From Cytophagales bacterium WSM2-2 (GTDB lineage Bacteria > Bacteroidota > Bacteroidia > Cytophagales > Cyclobacteriaceae), in the NCBI GenBank assembly GCA_015472025.1, contig BNHL01000001.1, positions 1,523,501 to 1,587,500 on the forward strand: a stretch of 64,000 nucleotides of DNA, in the 5' to 3' direction. Positions within the stretch are counted from its first letter, which is position 1; the number at the start of each line of letters is the position of its first letter. The notes beneath the pieces were generated by a model that worked only from the letters and a program-made list of their open reading frames with translations, was not told the origin of the DNA and searched no databases. The position numbers were made by a program, and so were the translations under genes. Shown here one piece after another: positions 1-8,983 of this stretch.

Positions 1-64
1 TTAAAAAACAGATTCCGGTGACTGCATAAAAATTCCGGAACAAGGGACCCAGCTTCTTAGCCAT
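1..64 (-). CDS. Probable septum formation initiator (DivIC/FtsB-like), 5' fragment
   Basis: The first 21 codons of a minus-strand gene that runs off the left edge. It starts with ATG at 62-64 after an A/T-rich leader and reads MAKKLGPLFRNFYAV and onward without a stop. A short basic N-terminus, an RNFY motif and then the beginning of a hydrophobic stretch resemble Bacteroidota septum formation initiators, which are small single-pass division proteins with a periplasmic coiled coil. Only the N-terminus is visible, so the family call is inference. It follows selD on the same strand after 55 bases, so it could be the last visible member of the rlmB-mnmH-selD run. A box TACCTTCG (one mismatch to TAnnTTTG) lies in the leader and could give it its own promoter. 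Confidence 0.5.
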   Translation of the reverse strand, partial: MAKKLGPLFRNFYAVTGICFL

Positions 65-119
65 AAGTTTAAAAAATAGTTTGACGAAGGTACTAATTAA
101 AATGACATCTTCCAGCTAA

Positions 120-1148
120 TCACTTCACAGTCACGACTTTCTCCCCCTTCTTGACTAATTTTCCGAGTGGCTTTAGATAGAGCCCAATGCTAGCAGCATA
201 TTTTTCGAATTCGTTGCTCTTGCCGACATCGACAGACACCAGTAATCCTCCACTGGTTTGAGGATCGGCTAACACCGATTTTTGTTCTTCCGTAACCGTG
301 CTGATTTTATTTCCATAACTCTCCCAGTTGCGCTGGGTTCCACCTGGCATAGACTTTTGCTGGACGTATTCTTGTAAAAAGTCAAAGCATGGTACGTCCT
401 TTAAATAAATCTCTGCGGACAGGTTGCTCCCTTCACACATCTCGCACAGGTGGCCAAGCAAGCCAAACCCAGTAACATCAGTCATCGCGTTAACATAATC
501 CAACTTCCCGAACTGTGATCCGGGTTTGTTCAAGGTCAACATTGTGTCAACGGCTTTCTGCAAATGGTCTTGTTTTACAATTCCTTTTTTTTGCGCTGTT
601 GTGATGATTCCTATGCCGAGTGGTTTTGTCAAATACAGTAATGATCCTTCTTTAGCAGTGTCATTCCTTTTGAGATTTTCTTTTTTCAGTTTTCCTGAAA
701 CAGCCAGTCCAAATACCGGCTCGGGGCAGTCAATGCTATGACCTCCGGCCAAAGGAATTCCGGCATCGGCACAAACTTTCCGGCTTCCATCCAATACCGA
801 CTTTGCAACCTCGGGCGGAATCTTGTTGATCGGCCACCCAAGAATGGCAATCGCCATAAAAGGATCGCCACCCATCGCGTACACATCACTGATCGCATTC
901 ACCGAAGCGATGGCTCCGAATGTAAATGGGTCATCTACGATAGGCATGAAAAAATCGGTCGTGCTGACAATGCAGGTTCCATCGCCAATATCGAAGACAG
1001 CCGCATCATCTTTCGACTCATTACCAACGAGCAGGGAAGGAAATTTCTGTTTTGGAAAGTCGGAATGTAAGATGGTGTCGAGTACCGCCGGGGCAATTTT
1101 GCATCCACATCCCGCACCGTGAGAGTATTGAGTGAGCTTGATATCCAT
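120..1148 (-). CDS. selD: Selenide, water dikinase (selenophosphate synthetase) SelD
   Basis: Makes selenophosphate from selenide and ATP, the activated selenium donor. At 342 residues it has the usual family length. The N-terminal signature [12 protein letters not shown] is intact; Cys14 and Lys17 correspond to the catalytic Cys17 and Lys20 of the E. coli enzyme. The active-site residue is cysteine, not selenocysteine. The AIRS-type ATP-binding N-domain and the C-terminal domain ([11 protein letters not shown] near residue 296) are present. It lies 34 bases downstream of mnmH on the same strand, and that neighbour is the obvious consumer of its product. No selA, selB or selC is visible here, so the local context points to tRNA selenation rather than selenoprotein synthesis. 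Confidence 0.95.
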   Translation of the reverse strand: MDIKLTQYSHGAGCGCKIAPAVLDTILHSDFPKQKFPSLLVGNESKDDAAVFDIGDGTCIVSTTDFFMPIVDDPFTFGAIASVNAISDVYAMGGDPFMAIAILGWPINKIPPEVAKSVLDGSRKVCADAGIPLAGGHSIDCPEPVFGLAVSGKLKKENLKRNDTAKEGSLLYLTKPLGIGIITTAQKKGIVKQDHLQKAVDTMLTLNKPGSQFGKLDYVNAMTDVTGFGLLGHLCEMCEGSNLSAEIYLKDVPCFDFLQEYVQQKSMPGGTQRNWESYGNKISTVTEEQKSVLADPQTSGGLLVSVDVGKSNEFEKYAASIGLYLKPLGKLVKKGEKVVTVK

Positions 1149-1182
1149 TTCTTTTGATTTGACTAGTTGCTTATTCAGATTA

Positions 1183-2193
1183 TCACGTCTTCAAATTAAT
1201 TAACTCTTTTGCAAACGTTGAACCGTCTCCGCCATTCCAGCCTAGTGTACTAATTATTTTCTCCTTCCGTTTCTGAATCGAGTTGCGATAAGCTTTGTCA
1301 TAGTAAGTAAGCAAAATATCTATGGTGGCAGTCATGTCGCCCTGGAGTAGCTTTTCCCTGGCTGCATTGTAGTGCTGCCCCCCCAATTTTTTTATCACCT
1401 TACCCATGATTTCTAGAAACTCTTCTCTGTCGGCTGATCCGTATTCATTCACTAAGCGCTGCACGCGAACTTCTTTTGTGACGTCCATCTGTACAATCTT
1501 GCCACCGTTCATTTTCTCCCAAAAATCGGTAGGTAAAAATATTTTTCCGATCGCAATTGATTCATCCTCAACCCAAATTCGCCTCGACAAATCCAGCTTC
1601 AGAATTTCTTCGAACAATTCATTTTGAAATTGTTCAGTGGTAGGTTGCGGTGGCATAAGCAATCCTCCAAAAGCAGAGCCTTTGTGGTTCGCGAGTTTCT
1701 CCAAGTCCAGGATTTGCTCGCCATGTGCATGAAGAGCGCGTAAAATTTCACTCTTACCACTGCCCGTAAATCCAGTAAGTAGGATCAGAGACATCGGTCT
1801 TTTAAAATTTCCCAGCGCATGCTGCCGGTACGCCTTGTACCCACCCGTTAAGGCACTCGATTTTATCCGTGCCATACTTACAAACTGGCAGAAATTATTA
1901 GAACGCATTCCTCCGCGCCAACAATGAACCAGCAATTCCTTTCCTGCTGAAATTCGTTCTGCCTCGTTCACGATCTCCTCCAATCGTGGGCCCACAAGTC
2001 TAAAGCCCGTCTTTATCGCTACGGCCTGACCTTTTTGTTTATAGTCGGTCCCAACCGCAACTCGCTCTTCATTATTTAGCAGTGGAATATTGATTGCCTC
2101 ACGGATATGCCCCTGTTGAAATTCCAATGGCGAACGGACATCTACTATTGGCAGACTGTCGCGAAGTGTCAGAAACTCCTGAAGGGAAATCAC
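1183..2193 (-). CDS. mnmH: tRNA 2-selenouridine synthase MnmH (SelU)
   Basis: Replaces sulfur by selenium in 2-thiouridine at the wobble position of tRNAs for Lys, Glu and Gln, by way of a geranylated intermediate in characterised enzymes. The protein has 336 residues. An N-terminal rhodanese domain carries the active cysteine Cys91 in the motif [11 protein letters not shown]-loop ATPase domain follows, with GFTGSGKS at residues 141-148. The start is GTG at 2191-2193. It lies between rlmB (46 bases upstream) and selD (34 bases downstream) on the same strand. With queG further right, the window holds two enzymes for wobble-base modification. The assignment is secure from the two-domain architecture and the selD neighbour. 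Confidence 0.93.
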   Translation of the reverse strand: MISLQEFLTLRDSLPIVDVRSPLEFQQGHIREAINIPLLNNEERVAVGTDYKQKGQAVAIKTGFRLVGPRLEEIVNEAERISAGKELLVHCWRGGMRSNNFCQFVSMARIKSSALTGGYKAYRQHALGNFKRPMSLILLTGFTGSGKSEILRALHAHGEQILDLEKLANHKGSAFGGLLMPPQPTTEQFQNELFEEILKLDLSRRIWVEDESIAIGKIFLPTDFWEKMNGGKIVQMDVTKEVRVQRLVNEYGSADREEFLEIMGKVIKKLGGQHYNAAREKLLQGDMTATIDILLTYYDKAYRNSIQKRKEKIISTLGWNGGDGSTFAKELINLKT

Positions 2194-2239
2194 GAGGCAA
2201 AGTAATGCAATATCCGGTTACTGAACTGAGCGTGGATGG

Positions 2240-2986
2240 CTATTTTGGTTTCGCTGCTTTCTGCCGTACTGCCTCGTAGATCGCAATGCCTGCAGCTACT
2301 GAAACATTAAGCGAACTGATTTGACCTTGCATCGGGATTTTCGCCAGGTAATCGGCATCTTTCAACATTTGAGGAGAGATACCGTCTTCTTCCGATCCCA
2401 TGATTATTGCCAGGGGAGAATTCAGTTCGGCTTCATACAATGACTTCTCAGCTTTCTCCGTGCATGCCACAATTTGGACACCATTATCTTTTAAGAACAG
2501 GAACGTCTTGTGCATGTCTTTTTCGCGGCAAACAGGTAAGTGATTCAAAGCTCCTGCGCTCGTCTTCATCGCGTCAGCAGAGATTGGGGCATTGCCTTTG
2601 TCTCCAATGATGATAGCATCGAGGCCGGCACATTCCACTGTTCGTGCAATCGCTCCAAAGTTGCGCACATCCGTGATGCGATCCAGGATCAAAAAGAATG
2701 GTTCACGTCCTTCGTTATAACATTTATCGATAATGCTTTCGAGAGATGCATACTGCACCACCGCCAACTGGCAAACGACTCCCTGATGGTTTTTTCCACC
2801 AAGGGTATTTAGTTTCTGCTGGGGAACAAATGTAAAAGGCACCTTGCGGGACTGGGCGGTGTTAATTAGTTCGCGGATCAATTCGTTATTGAGTCCTGCC
2901 TGGATAAATATTTTTTCGATCTCACGACCCGCTTTGATCGCTTCCATGACTGCACGTGTACCAAAAATGGTGTCTTTGTTGTTCAT
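2240..2986 (-). CDS. rlmB: 23S rRNA (guanosine-2'-O-)-methyltransferase, TrmH/SpoU family
   Basis: A SPOUT-class RNA 2'-O-methyltransferase, probably acting on G2251 of 23S rRNA like E. coli RlmB (243 residues there, 248 here). The N-terminal substrate-binding domain starts with the typical FGTRAVMEAI. The three SpoU motifs are clear: NFGAIARTVECAG (motif 1, about residue 110), IMGSEEDGIS (motif 2, about 195) and IPMQGQISSLNVSVA (motif 3, about 215). It starts 14 bases after the GWxTD gene and is followed after 46 bases by mnmH on the same strand, so co-transcription is plausible. Whether the target is exactly G2251 cannot be read from sequence; other TrmH-family targets remain possible. Confidence 0.85.
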   Translation of the reverse strand: MNNKDTIFGTRAVMEAIKAGREIEKIFIQAGLNNELIRELINTAQSRKVPFTFVPQQKLNTLGGKNHQGVVCQLAVVQYASLESIIDKCYNEGREPFFLILDRITDVRNFGAIARTVECAGLDAIIIGDKGNAPISADAMKTSAGALNHLPVCREKDMHKTFLFLKDNGVQIVACTEKAEKSLYEAELNSPLAIIMGSEEDGISPQMLKDADYLAKIPMQGQISSLNVSVAAGIAIYEAVRQKAAKPK

Positions 2987-3000
2987 TATTATTTTTAAAA

Positions 3001-4161
3001 TCAGAATCTGCCTTTGCGCCAGAGGTCAACTACACCAAACCAGGTGTCCATGAATTTTTTGTCGCGAAGCAAAATGTAGTTTTCGGGATCGTACACACTC
3101 CCGCTTTTTACGAAAGTAAATTTTGCGTTATAGTTTTTATACGTCCAGATTTCGTTGCCTGTGTTTTTGCTCACGTCATCCGGTAGCCCGAAAATAAGGT
3201 AGATCATCCCACGGTCGGTTTTCCATCCTTCTTTGTAAGAGGAAAAGTAAATATTGGCCAATTCAATGTTGTGGAAAAAATTCTTCATGAAAATTTTTGC
3301 CCGTTCTTTATCTCCCGTGATATTGAGAATCACTTTATCGAACTTCGCTTTCTCGCCTTTGGAATTGGACAGTTCCGCAAATTCATCTGGTGTTGTAATT
3401 AAAATAAGGGGAGGAATGAGTTCATCAATTTTGGTGAATTTCGGAAAGTTCTCTCTTACCGCCCGATAGGAAAATCCGCGAGCTACTGCCGTATCCTGTT
3501 GAAAAAGATAAAGCCCTTCCTTCTTTGGTAAGAACTTACCTCCGCTTTCGATATGAAAAAGAGAGTCATGAAAAACGAATCTTTCAGTCCTTCCTTCTTT
3601 CTCGGCAAATGGGGGAAGTGCCGGGGGAAAAACAGTATTATAGTAAGAGACAGTCAAGGGTTTGCCATCGGCACTCCGGGCAATGTATTCGCGGTTTTTA
3701 CTCAAATGATTTTCAGTAATAACTCCACCGTCTGTTTCGATCCACCCATCGATCGGATAGATCGCTTCAATCTGTTTGAAATAAGTCCATTTTTTGGAAT
3801 TCGAATTGGTGACATGAGCCAACAGCAACCAGGGCTTATCGGGGATGTCAAAAGCCAGTACGCCACGCCTTGTTTTGTCAGTTGTTGCAAGTACGGCATC
3901 ATCTTCTGTGACGGCTGAACCGGTCGTTTCAACGTACGAAGAGCGTTTCTCCCAGGTGATCGTATACTTTTCAGGATTCCCCTGGCGCACGATGAGCGTA
4001 TAGCGGACTAGTATCTTGTCAGCCGATCGAATTGGTCGTAGCTGTAGCTCTACTTCATTTGTAGGGTCATACCAGTAGCGAAAATTGTTAGCTGCAACAG
4101 ATTGAGCTGCTACCAGATGAGATAAAAAATAGAATGCTGAAAAAATGACTAGGCGCTTCAT
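3001..4161 (-). CDS. GWxTD domain-containing exported protein
   Basis: A 386-residue exported protein. I chose ATG at 4159-4161 because it is followed directly by a signal peptide (MKRLVIFSAFYFLSHLVAAQ); a longer reading from 4209 adds 16 residues without signal-peptide character. The C-terminal third holds the GWxTD domain named after the motif seen here as GWKTDRGMIYLIFGLPDD, followed by EIWTYKNY. The middle region is rich in beta-strand-like stretches. GWxTD proteins are widespread in Bacteroidota and Acidobacteriota; their function is not established. It is the first gene of the minus-strand run that continues with rlmB, and it is divergent from the methyltransferase at 4279. Confidence 0.8.
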   Translation of the reverse strand: MKRLVIFSAFYFLSHLVAAQSVAANNFRYWYDPTNEVELQLRPIRSADKILVRYTLIVRQGNPEKYTITWEKRSSYVETTGSAVTEDDAVLATTDKTRRGVLAFDIPDKPWLLLAHVTNSNSKKWTYFKQIEAIYPIDGWIETDGGVITENHLSKNREYIARSADGKPLTVSYYNTVFPPALPPFAEKEGRTERFVFHDSLFHIESGGKFLPKKEGLYLFQQDTAVARGFSYRAVRENFPKFTKIDELIPPLILITTPDEFAELSNSKGEKAKFDKVILNITGDKERAKIFMKNFFHNIELANIYFSSYKEGWKTDRGMIYLIFGLPDDVSKNTGNEIWTYKNYNAKFTFVKSGSVYDPENYILLRDKKFMDTWFGVVDLWRKGRF

Positions 4162-4252
4162 ACTCAGGCTTGAAATGGTTTTACAACATGTTTCAAAGGA
4201 ATTAACCATTAGACTGTCTTTCGTTTCAAACGTTAAATCTAACGAATTGAGT

Positions 4253-4260
4253 TATTTTTG
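4253..4260 (+). promoter_or_regulatory. Bacteroidota -7 promoter box TATTTTTG
   Basis: An exact match to the Bacteroidota -7 consensus TAnnTTTG, 18 bases before the ATG at 4279 and in the spacer between two divergent genes. No clean TTG is seen at the -33 position (TTTC only), so support is partial. Confidence 0.4.
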
Positions 4261-4278
4261 CGCCACAAAATTTTTGAC

Positions 4279-5049
4279 ATGGCAGTTTTTACCACCGAGA
4301 TTACGTCAGAGACCATCACTTCCGATAACCCGATCCATCAGCGACTATTAAAGGCGTATGTTGTGGCTGCCGACCTTGTGAAAGGAAATTTGCTGGAGGT
4401 GGGTTGTGGTGAGGGTCGTGGTATCGATTGGCTTATGCCGAAGGTGGACAAGTATTCTGCTATAGACAAAATTGTTGCTGTCGTTGAAAAATTGAAGGCT
4501 AAACATCCACAGGGAAACATTATTAGTGGCAATATTCCACCGCTCCCTTACCCCGACAATACATTTGATTGCGTGGCCAGCTTCCAGGTGATTGAACACA
4601 TCAAAGACGATCATTCTTATTTGAAGGAAATCAGCCGGGTTTTAAAACCGAACGGACTGGCATTGATCACTACACCCAACAGACCTTTGTCGCTGTCGCG
4701 TAATCCCTGGCACGAAAGAGAGTATACAGGCGAAGAGCTTACCGCGCTGGCAAAAAAATATTTTAGTGTCGTGGAGATGAAGGGCATCATTGGCAATGAA
4801 AAGGTGATGCAGTACCACGAGAGAAATCGTCAGTCAGTGAATCGAATTATGAAATGGGATCTACTCGATTTGCAACACAAGCTTCCGGCCGCTGTCCTTC
4901 GCATTCCTTATGAAATGCTCAACCGACTCAATCGGAACAAGCTCAAAGCTGCCGCTGATGATTTAGTGGCAAGCATACGTCATGAAGATTATCTCGTCAC
5001 TGACAATGCCTCAAATGCACTGGATTTATTTCTGATAGCCAGAAAATAA
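4279..5049 (+). CDS. Class I SAM-dependent methyltransferase
   Basis: A soluble protein of 256 residues from ATG 4279. A TTG seven codons upstream is possible but overlaps the promoter box. The Rossmann-type SAM site is clear: motif I LLEVGCGEGRG near residue 40, then FDCVASFQVIEHI and the motif LKPNGLALITTPN of the Methyltransf_11 type. The substrate cannot be deduced; the closest general resemblance is to small-molecule and quinone or sugar methyltransferases. The gene stands alone between divergent and convergent neighbours, with a promoter box upstream and a strong bidirectional terminator directly after its stop, so it is probably monocistronic. Confidence 0.8.
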   Translation: MAVFTTEITSETITSDNPIHQRLLKAYVVAADLVKGNLLEVGCGEGRGIDWLMPKVDKYSAIDKIVAVVEKLKAKHPQGNIISGNIPPLPYPDNTFDCVASFQVIEHIKDDHSYLKEISRVLKPNGLALITTPNRPLSLSRNPWHEREYTGEELTALAKKYFSVVEMKGIIGNEKVMQYHERNRQSVNRIMKWDLLDLQHKLPAAVLRIPYEMLNRLNRNKLKAAADDLVASIRHEDYLVTDNASNALDLFLIARK

Positions 5050-5075
5050 AACTGCGGATTCTCATCCGCAGTTTT
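5048..5075. terminator. Bidirectional intrinsic terminator
   Basis: A perfect hairpin: AAAACTGCGGAT, loop TCTC, ATCCGCAGTTTT. It lies between the stop codons of two convergent genes (5049 and 5085). T-tracts flank it on both strands, so it can end transcription from both sides. Confidence 0.9.
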
Positions 5076-5084
5076 GCAATTTTT

Positions 5085-8045
5085 TCAATAATCACTTCGG
5101 TCTCCGTCTTCACTCAACTGGAGATCGGCTAATAATTTGGTATAAGCGTCTTCGTATTTTTTCGCAAGCTCATTTGCACCGTTTTCGTAGAGTGTGCGTT
5201 GCAAAATATTCAAGATGACGATGTTGTTTCGCAGGTCATTGCTCAGTCCACTTCCTTCGGCAATGAGGAAATTGGACATTTCAATAGCACGATCACCTAC
5301 TGTTTTTGCAATCTCAAGTGCCTTGGTTTTTTCTCCAAGTTTGAAAAGCATTCCAGCTGTTTCTGATGCCGTATAATCGTAGGGTACGGCCTTGTCTGGC
5401 ATCTTGCTCAGTGAGAACATAAGCAGCTCTTTCGCCTTTTCATTTTCACCTTTGTCCAAAAGCGCCTGAGCCACGGTATTCATTGAACTCCTGTGATTAA
5501 GTACAAACCCTTTATAGTCATCATTGTAGTAGACTTTAGGATTATCCAGGCCGCGGTATTTGAATTTTTTGGTCATCACCTCCAAACTCTTTTCTGTATC
5601 CACAAGATACTCACGGTCTTTACGCGGATTGCGAACTGGCAAAATGCGATATGCATTTCCAACCTGAACCGCATAAGGTGAAAGATCGATATTGATTTGT
5701 GAGATTGATGTCGGGTTAAGATAAATCGGGCGGTCCCAGTTGGAAGTCACCAGAAAATCAAGGAGTGCGAGATCCTTTTTCTCCAGGCCACCACGAAGCA
5801 CCTTGATTTTCATTTCGTCAACCACAAGGCTATCCATGCCCTTGGGAATGATCCCTTTCGCAATGATTGCTTTCTTGTCGATCGGAATTGTCAGCACACG
5901 ACTTGGCACAATACTCCGGTTCCCATCATTAAGTTGCGGATATCTTTTGGCAAGCAATCCGATGTATTCTTTCGCATCAATGCTTTTAATTTTCAAGTCG
6001 GCAAAAGGAAGATAGTCGTTAAGTCCACCTTGTTGATATTCTTTTAAGGGGAGAGAATACTGAAGTGGTTCAGAGGTATATGCTTTGCGTGCGCTTTGTT
6101 GAATATACCAGTCGGTGTTGTAATAGCTCAATACCAGGACGCGCGTATCAGAACGGATGGCCTCAGTCTCCTGAGCATACCACAACGGGAAAGTATCATT
6201 ATCGCCACCGGTATAAAGGACACCCTGGGGATCGCATGATTCGAGATAGTTAGATGCTGAGTCTACCGAGAAGAACCGGTCACTGCGGTTGTGATCATCC
6301 CAACCGGCCTGAGCCATGAGCACGGGTGCTATAAGTCCTAGCAAAGTGGCCACCACAGTAGCTACTTTCTTATTCTTCATGAAGCCTCCAAAAAAGTCTG
6401 CAATACCGATCACAGCCAACCCAATCCAGAACGCGAAAGCGTAATATGAGCCTGCATAGATGTAATCACGTTCACGCGGCTCCACTGGAGGTGAGTTGAG
6501 GTACACTACAATCGCGACACCTGTCATCACAAAGAGCAAGCCGACAATAGCGAAGTTTTTAGTGTCCTTGGTAAACTGGTAGAACATACCAATCAGTCCT
6601 AGGATAAAAGGGATGGCGAAGAAATTATTTCTTCCACGATTTTCGGCGAGCGATGCCGGGAGTTTCTTAAACCAATCATTTGGCCTTAACCAGTTCGCGC
6701 CCTGCTCATCACTTTCACGACCAACAAAATTCCACATGAAATAGCGCATGTACATACGGCCAATCTGGTGACGGAACATATACATTTTATCCTGGAGGAA
6801 GGTCGGCTTTTGCCCTTGTGCCAATCCCATATAGTTACGATAGGTTGCTGCATGTTCAGAGTTCCATGCCCGTGGCAACAAGGTCTTCTCGCCAGGCTCG
6901 TACACATATTCAAACTTGCGTTCACCTATTTCGTACTTGTCTTTGCCTTTATTGTAGGTCGCCTCTCCATACTCCACATCAATAGGTTGGGCAGTAAAGT
7001 AGGGGCCAAACGCTAATGGCCGACTTCCATATTGCTCGCGCTTCAGATAGCGCACGAAGCTCATCACATCCTTGGGTGAGTTCTCATCGATCAGTGTGTT
7101 GTAGCTGGAACGGATCACTACGGTTGCATAAGATCCATAGCCGATCAGGATGAAAGCAGTAGCCAGTAAAAATGTGTTCCACACCGGATGGTTTTTGACA
7201 TGAGTGAAATAGATGCCATATACCAAAGTCGCAACGAGCAACAAGGTGAACACCAATGCCCCCGATCCGAAAAACAATCCAAGAGTGTTGACAAAGAACA
7301 GCTCAAAATGGCCCGCCAGTGTAGGGAGACCTGGTACAATGAAATCGTTAATAAATAAAACCAAACCAGCGCTCAACGCCAGTGTAGCAAAAACACCCCA
7401 AGCGGTTGGTTTGAATTTTTTGAAATAAAAAATCAATCCAAGAGCTGGAAGAGTTACGAGGTTTAGCATGTGAACTCCGATGGAAAGACCGATCATATAG
7501 GCTACCAGCAGCAACCAGCGATTCGCTTTACTATCATCTTCAATTACATCCCACTTCAACACTCCCCAAACTACAAATGCGGTAAAGAAAGAAGACATCC
7601 CATACACTTCGGCCTCTACGGCAGAGAACCAGAATGAGTCGGAGAAAGTGTAAACCAGGGAGCCTACTAGGCCTGCTCCCATCAGTGTCCACAACTGGTT
7701 TTCGGTGATGTCACTGTCTTTTTTAATTCCCATCATCTTGCGACCGAACAGGGTTATAGACCAGAACAAAAAGAGAATAGTAAAAGCGCTTGCGAGAACG
7801 CTCATGAAATTGATCCAGTAAGCTACCTTGGTGACATCGCCAAAAGCTAAAAATGAAAAGGCACGGCCCATCAGCAAAAACAACGGGGCACCGGGAGGGT
7901 GAGGTACCTGGAGTTTGTAAGACACGGCTATGAACTCACCACAGTCCCAATAGCTGGCTGTTTCCTCCATCGTTAAAAAATAGGTGAGCAATGCCACTGC
8001 AAATACCGCCCAACCGAAGATGTTATTGGCTTTCTGAAAGTTCAT
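5085..8045 (-). CDS. DUF2723 (GT117-type) large multi-pass membrane protein
   Basis: A 986-residue inner-membrane protein of the DUF2723 family, related to the protein O-mannosyltransferase fold. The N-terminus carries the family hallmark YWDCGEFIAVSYKLQVPHPP, with the acidic pair expected in the first external loop of GT-C enzymes. About a dozen hydrophobic helices span residues 10-600. A soluble C-terminal region follows (roughly 600-986), with a YTGGDNDTFPLWY motif and helical repeats near the end that look TPR-like. Members are common in Bacteroidota; a polyprenyl-phosphate-sugar-dependent glycosyltransferase role is proposed but the substrate is unknown. It is the last gene before the terminator at 5048-5075. 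A near-match -7 box (TAATTTCG) lies just upstream of the ATG. Confidence 0.85.
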   Translation of the reverse strand: MNFQKANNIFGWAVFAVALLTYFLTMEETASYWDCGEFIAVSYKLQVPHPPGAPLFLLMGRAFSFLAFGDVTKVAYWINFMSVLASAFTILFLFWSITLFGRKMMGIKKDSDITENQLWTLMGAGLVGSLVYTFSDSFWFSAVEAEVYGMSSFFTAFVVWGVLKWDVIEDDSKANRWLLLVAYMIGLSIGVHMLNLVTLPALGLIFYFKKFKPTAWGVFATLALSAGLVLFINDFIVPGLPTLAGHFELFFVNTLGLFFGSGALVFTLLLVATLVYGIYFTHVKNHPVWNTFLLATAFILIGYGSYATVVIRSSYNTLIDENSPKDVMSFVRYLKREQYGSRPLAFGPYFTAQPIDVEYGEATYNKGKDKYEIGERKFEYVYEPGEKTLLPRAWNSEHAATYRNYMGLAQGQKPTFLQDKMYMFRHQIGRMYMRYFMWNFVGRESDEQGANWLRPNDWFKKLPASLAENRGRNNFFAIPFILGLIGMFYQFTKDTKNFAIVGLLFVMTGVAIVVYLNSPPVEPRERDYIYAGSYYAFAFWIGLAVIGIADFFGGFMKNKKVATVVATLLGLIAPVLMAQAGWDDHNRSDRFFSVDSASNYLESCDPQGVLYTGGDNDTFPLWYAQETEAIRSDTRVLVLSYYNTDWYIQQSARKAYTSEPLQYSLPLKEYQQGGLNDYLPFADLKIKSIDAKEYIGLLAKRYPQLNDGNRSIVPSRVLTIPIDKKAIIAKGIIPKGMDSLVVDEMKIKVLRGGLEKKDLALLDFLVTSNWDRPIYLNPTSISQINIDLSPYAVQVGNAYRILPVRNPRKDREYLVDTEKSLEVMTKKFKYRGLDNPKVYYNDDYKGFVLNHRSSMNTVAQALLDKGENEKAKELLMFSLSKMPDKAVPYDYTASETAGMLFKLGEKTKALEIAKTVGDRAIEMSNFLIAEGSGLSNDLRNNIVILNILQRTLYENGANELAKKYEDAYTKLLADLQLSEDGDRSDY

Positions 8046-8094
8046 TGAGTATTATTAAAATGAGGGGCGAAATTAAGAAATTTAAACGTGTTGA

Positions 8095-8109
8095 AACCGG
8101 GAGCCGGTT
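8095..8109. other. Short perfect hairpin in the 8046-8244 spacer
   Basis: AACCGG, loop GAG, CCGGTT. It lies between the decayed gene tail and the DUF2723 start. No strong T-tract follows on either strand, so terminator function is doubtful. Confidence 0.4.
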
Positions 8110-8133
8110 GTCACAGGTTGAAATAAGTTGTCA

Positions 8134-8200
8134 TCACTTGTAAACGATGATATAAAAGGTGAGCCAAAGCGGAAAAATCAGGATAAGGGAGGAGAGTGAG
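8134..8200 (-). pseudogene. Decayed second copy of the 3' end of the neighbouring membrane-protein gene
   Basis: Read on the minus strand, this stretch encodes a tail ILIFPLWLTFYIIVYK followed by a stop at 8134-8136. The intact gene at 8245-8883 ends with IMIFLLWLIFYIIVYK and a stop. The DNA matches at about 40 of 52 aligned bases from the stop codon inward. Upstream of this tail, an in-frame stop appears after about eight further codons and no start is available, so it is not a gene. It looks like the remnant of a tandem paralogue whose body was deleted, or a short partial duplication. Confidence 0.75.
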
Positions 8201-8244
8201 GGTAGATATTATGGATCTGGCGAAAAAGAAATTCTTCACCTGAG

Positions 8245-8883
8245 TTACTTATAAACAATTATGTAAAAAATGAGCCATAGAAGAAAAATCATTATATACG
8301 AAGTCGAGACAATCCACCAGGTAGCACTTTGTTGTTTATGAATGCGCAGGGAATAATGGTTAACTCCCCGAACCAATACAAAAACATACAAAACTTCAAA
8401 TACACTTAACGCACGTAAAGGATAGGCATATCTTTTGGCCACAGCCAGGTGGTCAAAAAAATTCATCATAGACAAAGGATAAAACGACTGAACCTCATCC
8501 AGTCGCGGGTCAGTTACAATGAATAAGAACCAAAAAATTTTGATCAACTCCGGTAATATAAAGACAAACTCAGCTGCCATCACCACACTCCAGCATTGAC
8601 TGTAAGTGATGCGATAGCCAAACATGAAGCAGCCCACCCAGAGCACAAAGCCGATCACCGTGAATTTCCACAGATAAATGAATGGAATGGAGAAGAACTG
8701 CAGGGCACCGATAAGCCTTAGGATCATTCCTTCGGGACGATCTTGAAGAAACTCAAAGGCTGCAGTTTCGTATTCAATAAAAAACTTTTTGACATACAGA
8801 AGCGCTATCGACACCAGACACAGCGTTATAAAAGTTAATTTTTTATCGGAAGAAAATAGTGAAGTTTGTGCGTCCTCTGACAT
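8245..8883 (-). CDS. Unknown multi-pass membrane protein
   Basis: A 212-residue protein that I do not recognise. The start is placed at ATG 8881-8883 (MSEDAQTSLF); an earlier ATG at 8925 would overlap the divergent gene and adds only a cysteine/lysine stretch. After about 15 polar residues there are about five hydrophobic helices (roughly residues 17-35, 55-75, 77-95, 103-125 and 185-210), connected by short loops. The general layout is compatible with a Yip1-type domain, but that is a guess. It ends with a very hydrophobic tail, FYIIVYK. A degenerate copy of this tail lies just downstream, suggesting that the gene once had a tandem duplicate. Confidence 0.6.
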   Translation of the reverse strand: MSEDAQTSLFSSDKKLTFITLCLVSIALLYVKKFFIEYETAAFEFLQDRPEGMILRLIGALQFFSIPFIYLWKFTVIGFVLWVGCFMFGYRITYSQCWSVVMAAEFVFILPELIKIFWFLFIVTDPRLDEVQSFYPLSMMNFFDHLAVAKRYAYPLRALSVFEVLYVFVLVRGVNHYSLRIHKQQSATWWIVSTSYIMIFLLWLIFYIIVYK

Positions 8884-8983
8884 GGGATCAAAGATGTAAC
8901 ATTTTTTAAACGAAATAATGCTCAACGGAAAAGCGCTAATTAAGGTTGTAATACGGAGACTATCAACTAAATCCTCTTTGCAA

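Noticed and set aside
8046..8244. Hidden RNA gene in the largest spacer of the left half
   Set aside because: The spacer is explained by a decayed gene tail and a small hairpin; no tRNA-like cloverleaf or known RNA motif is seen.
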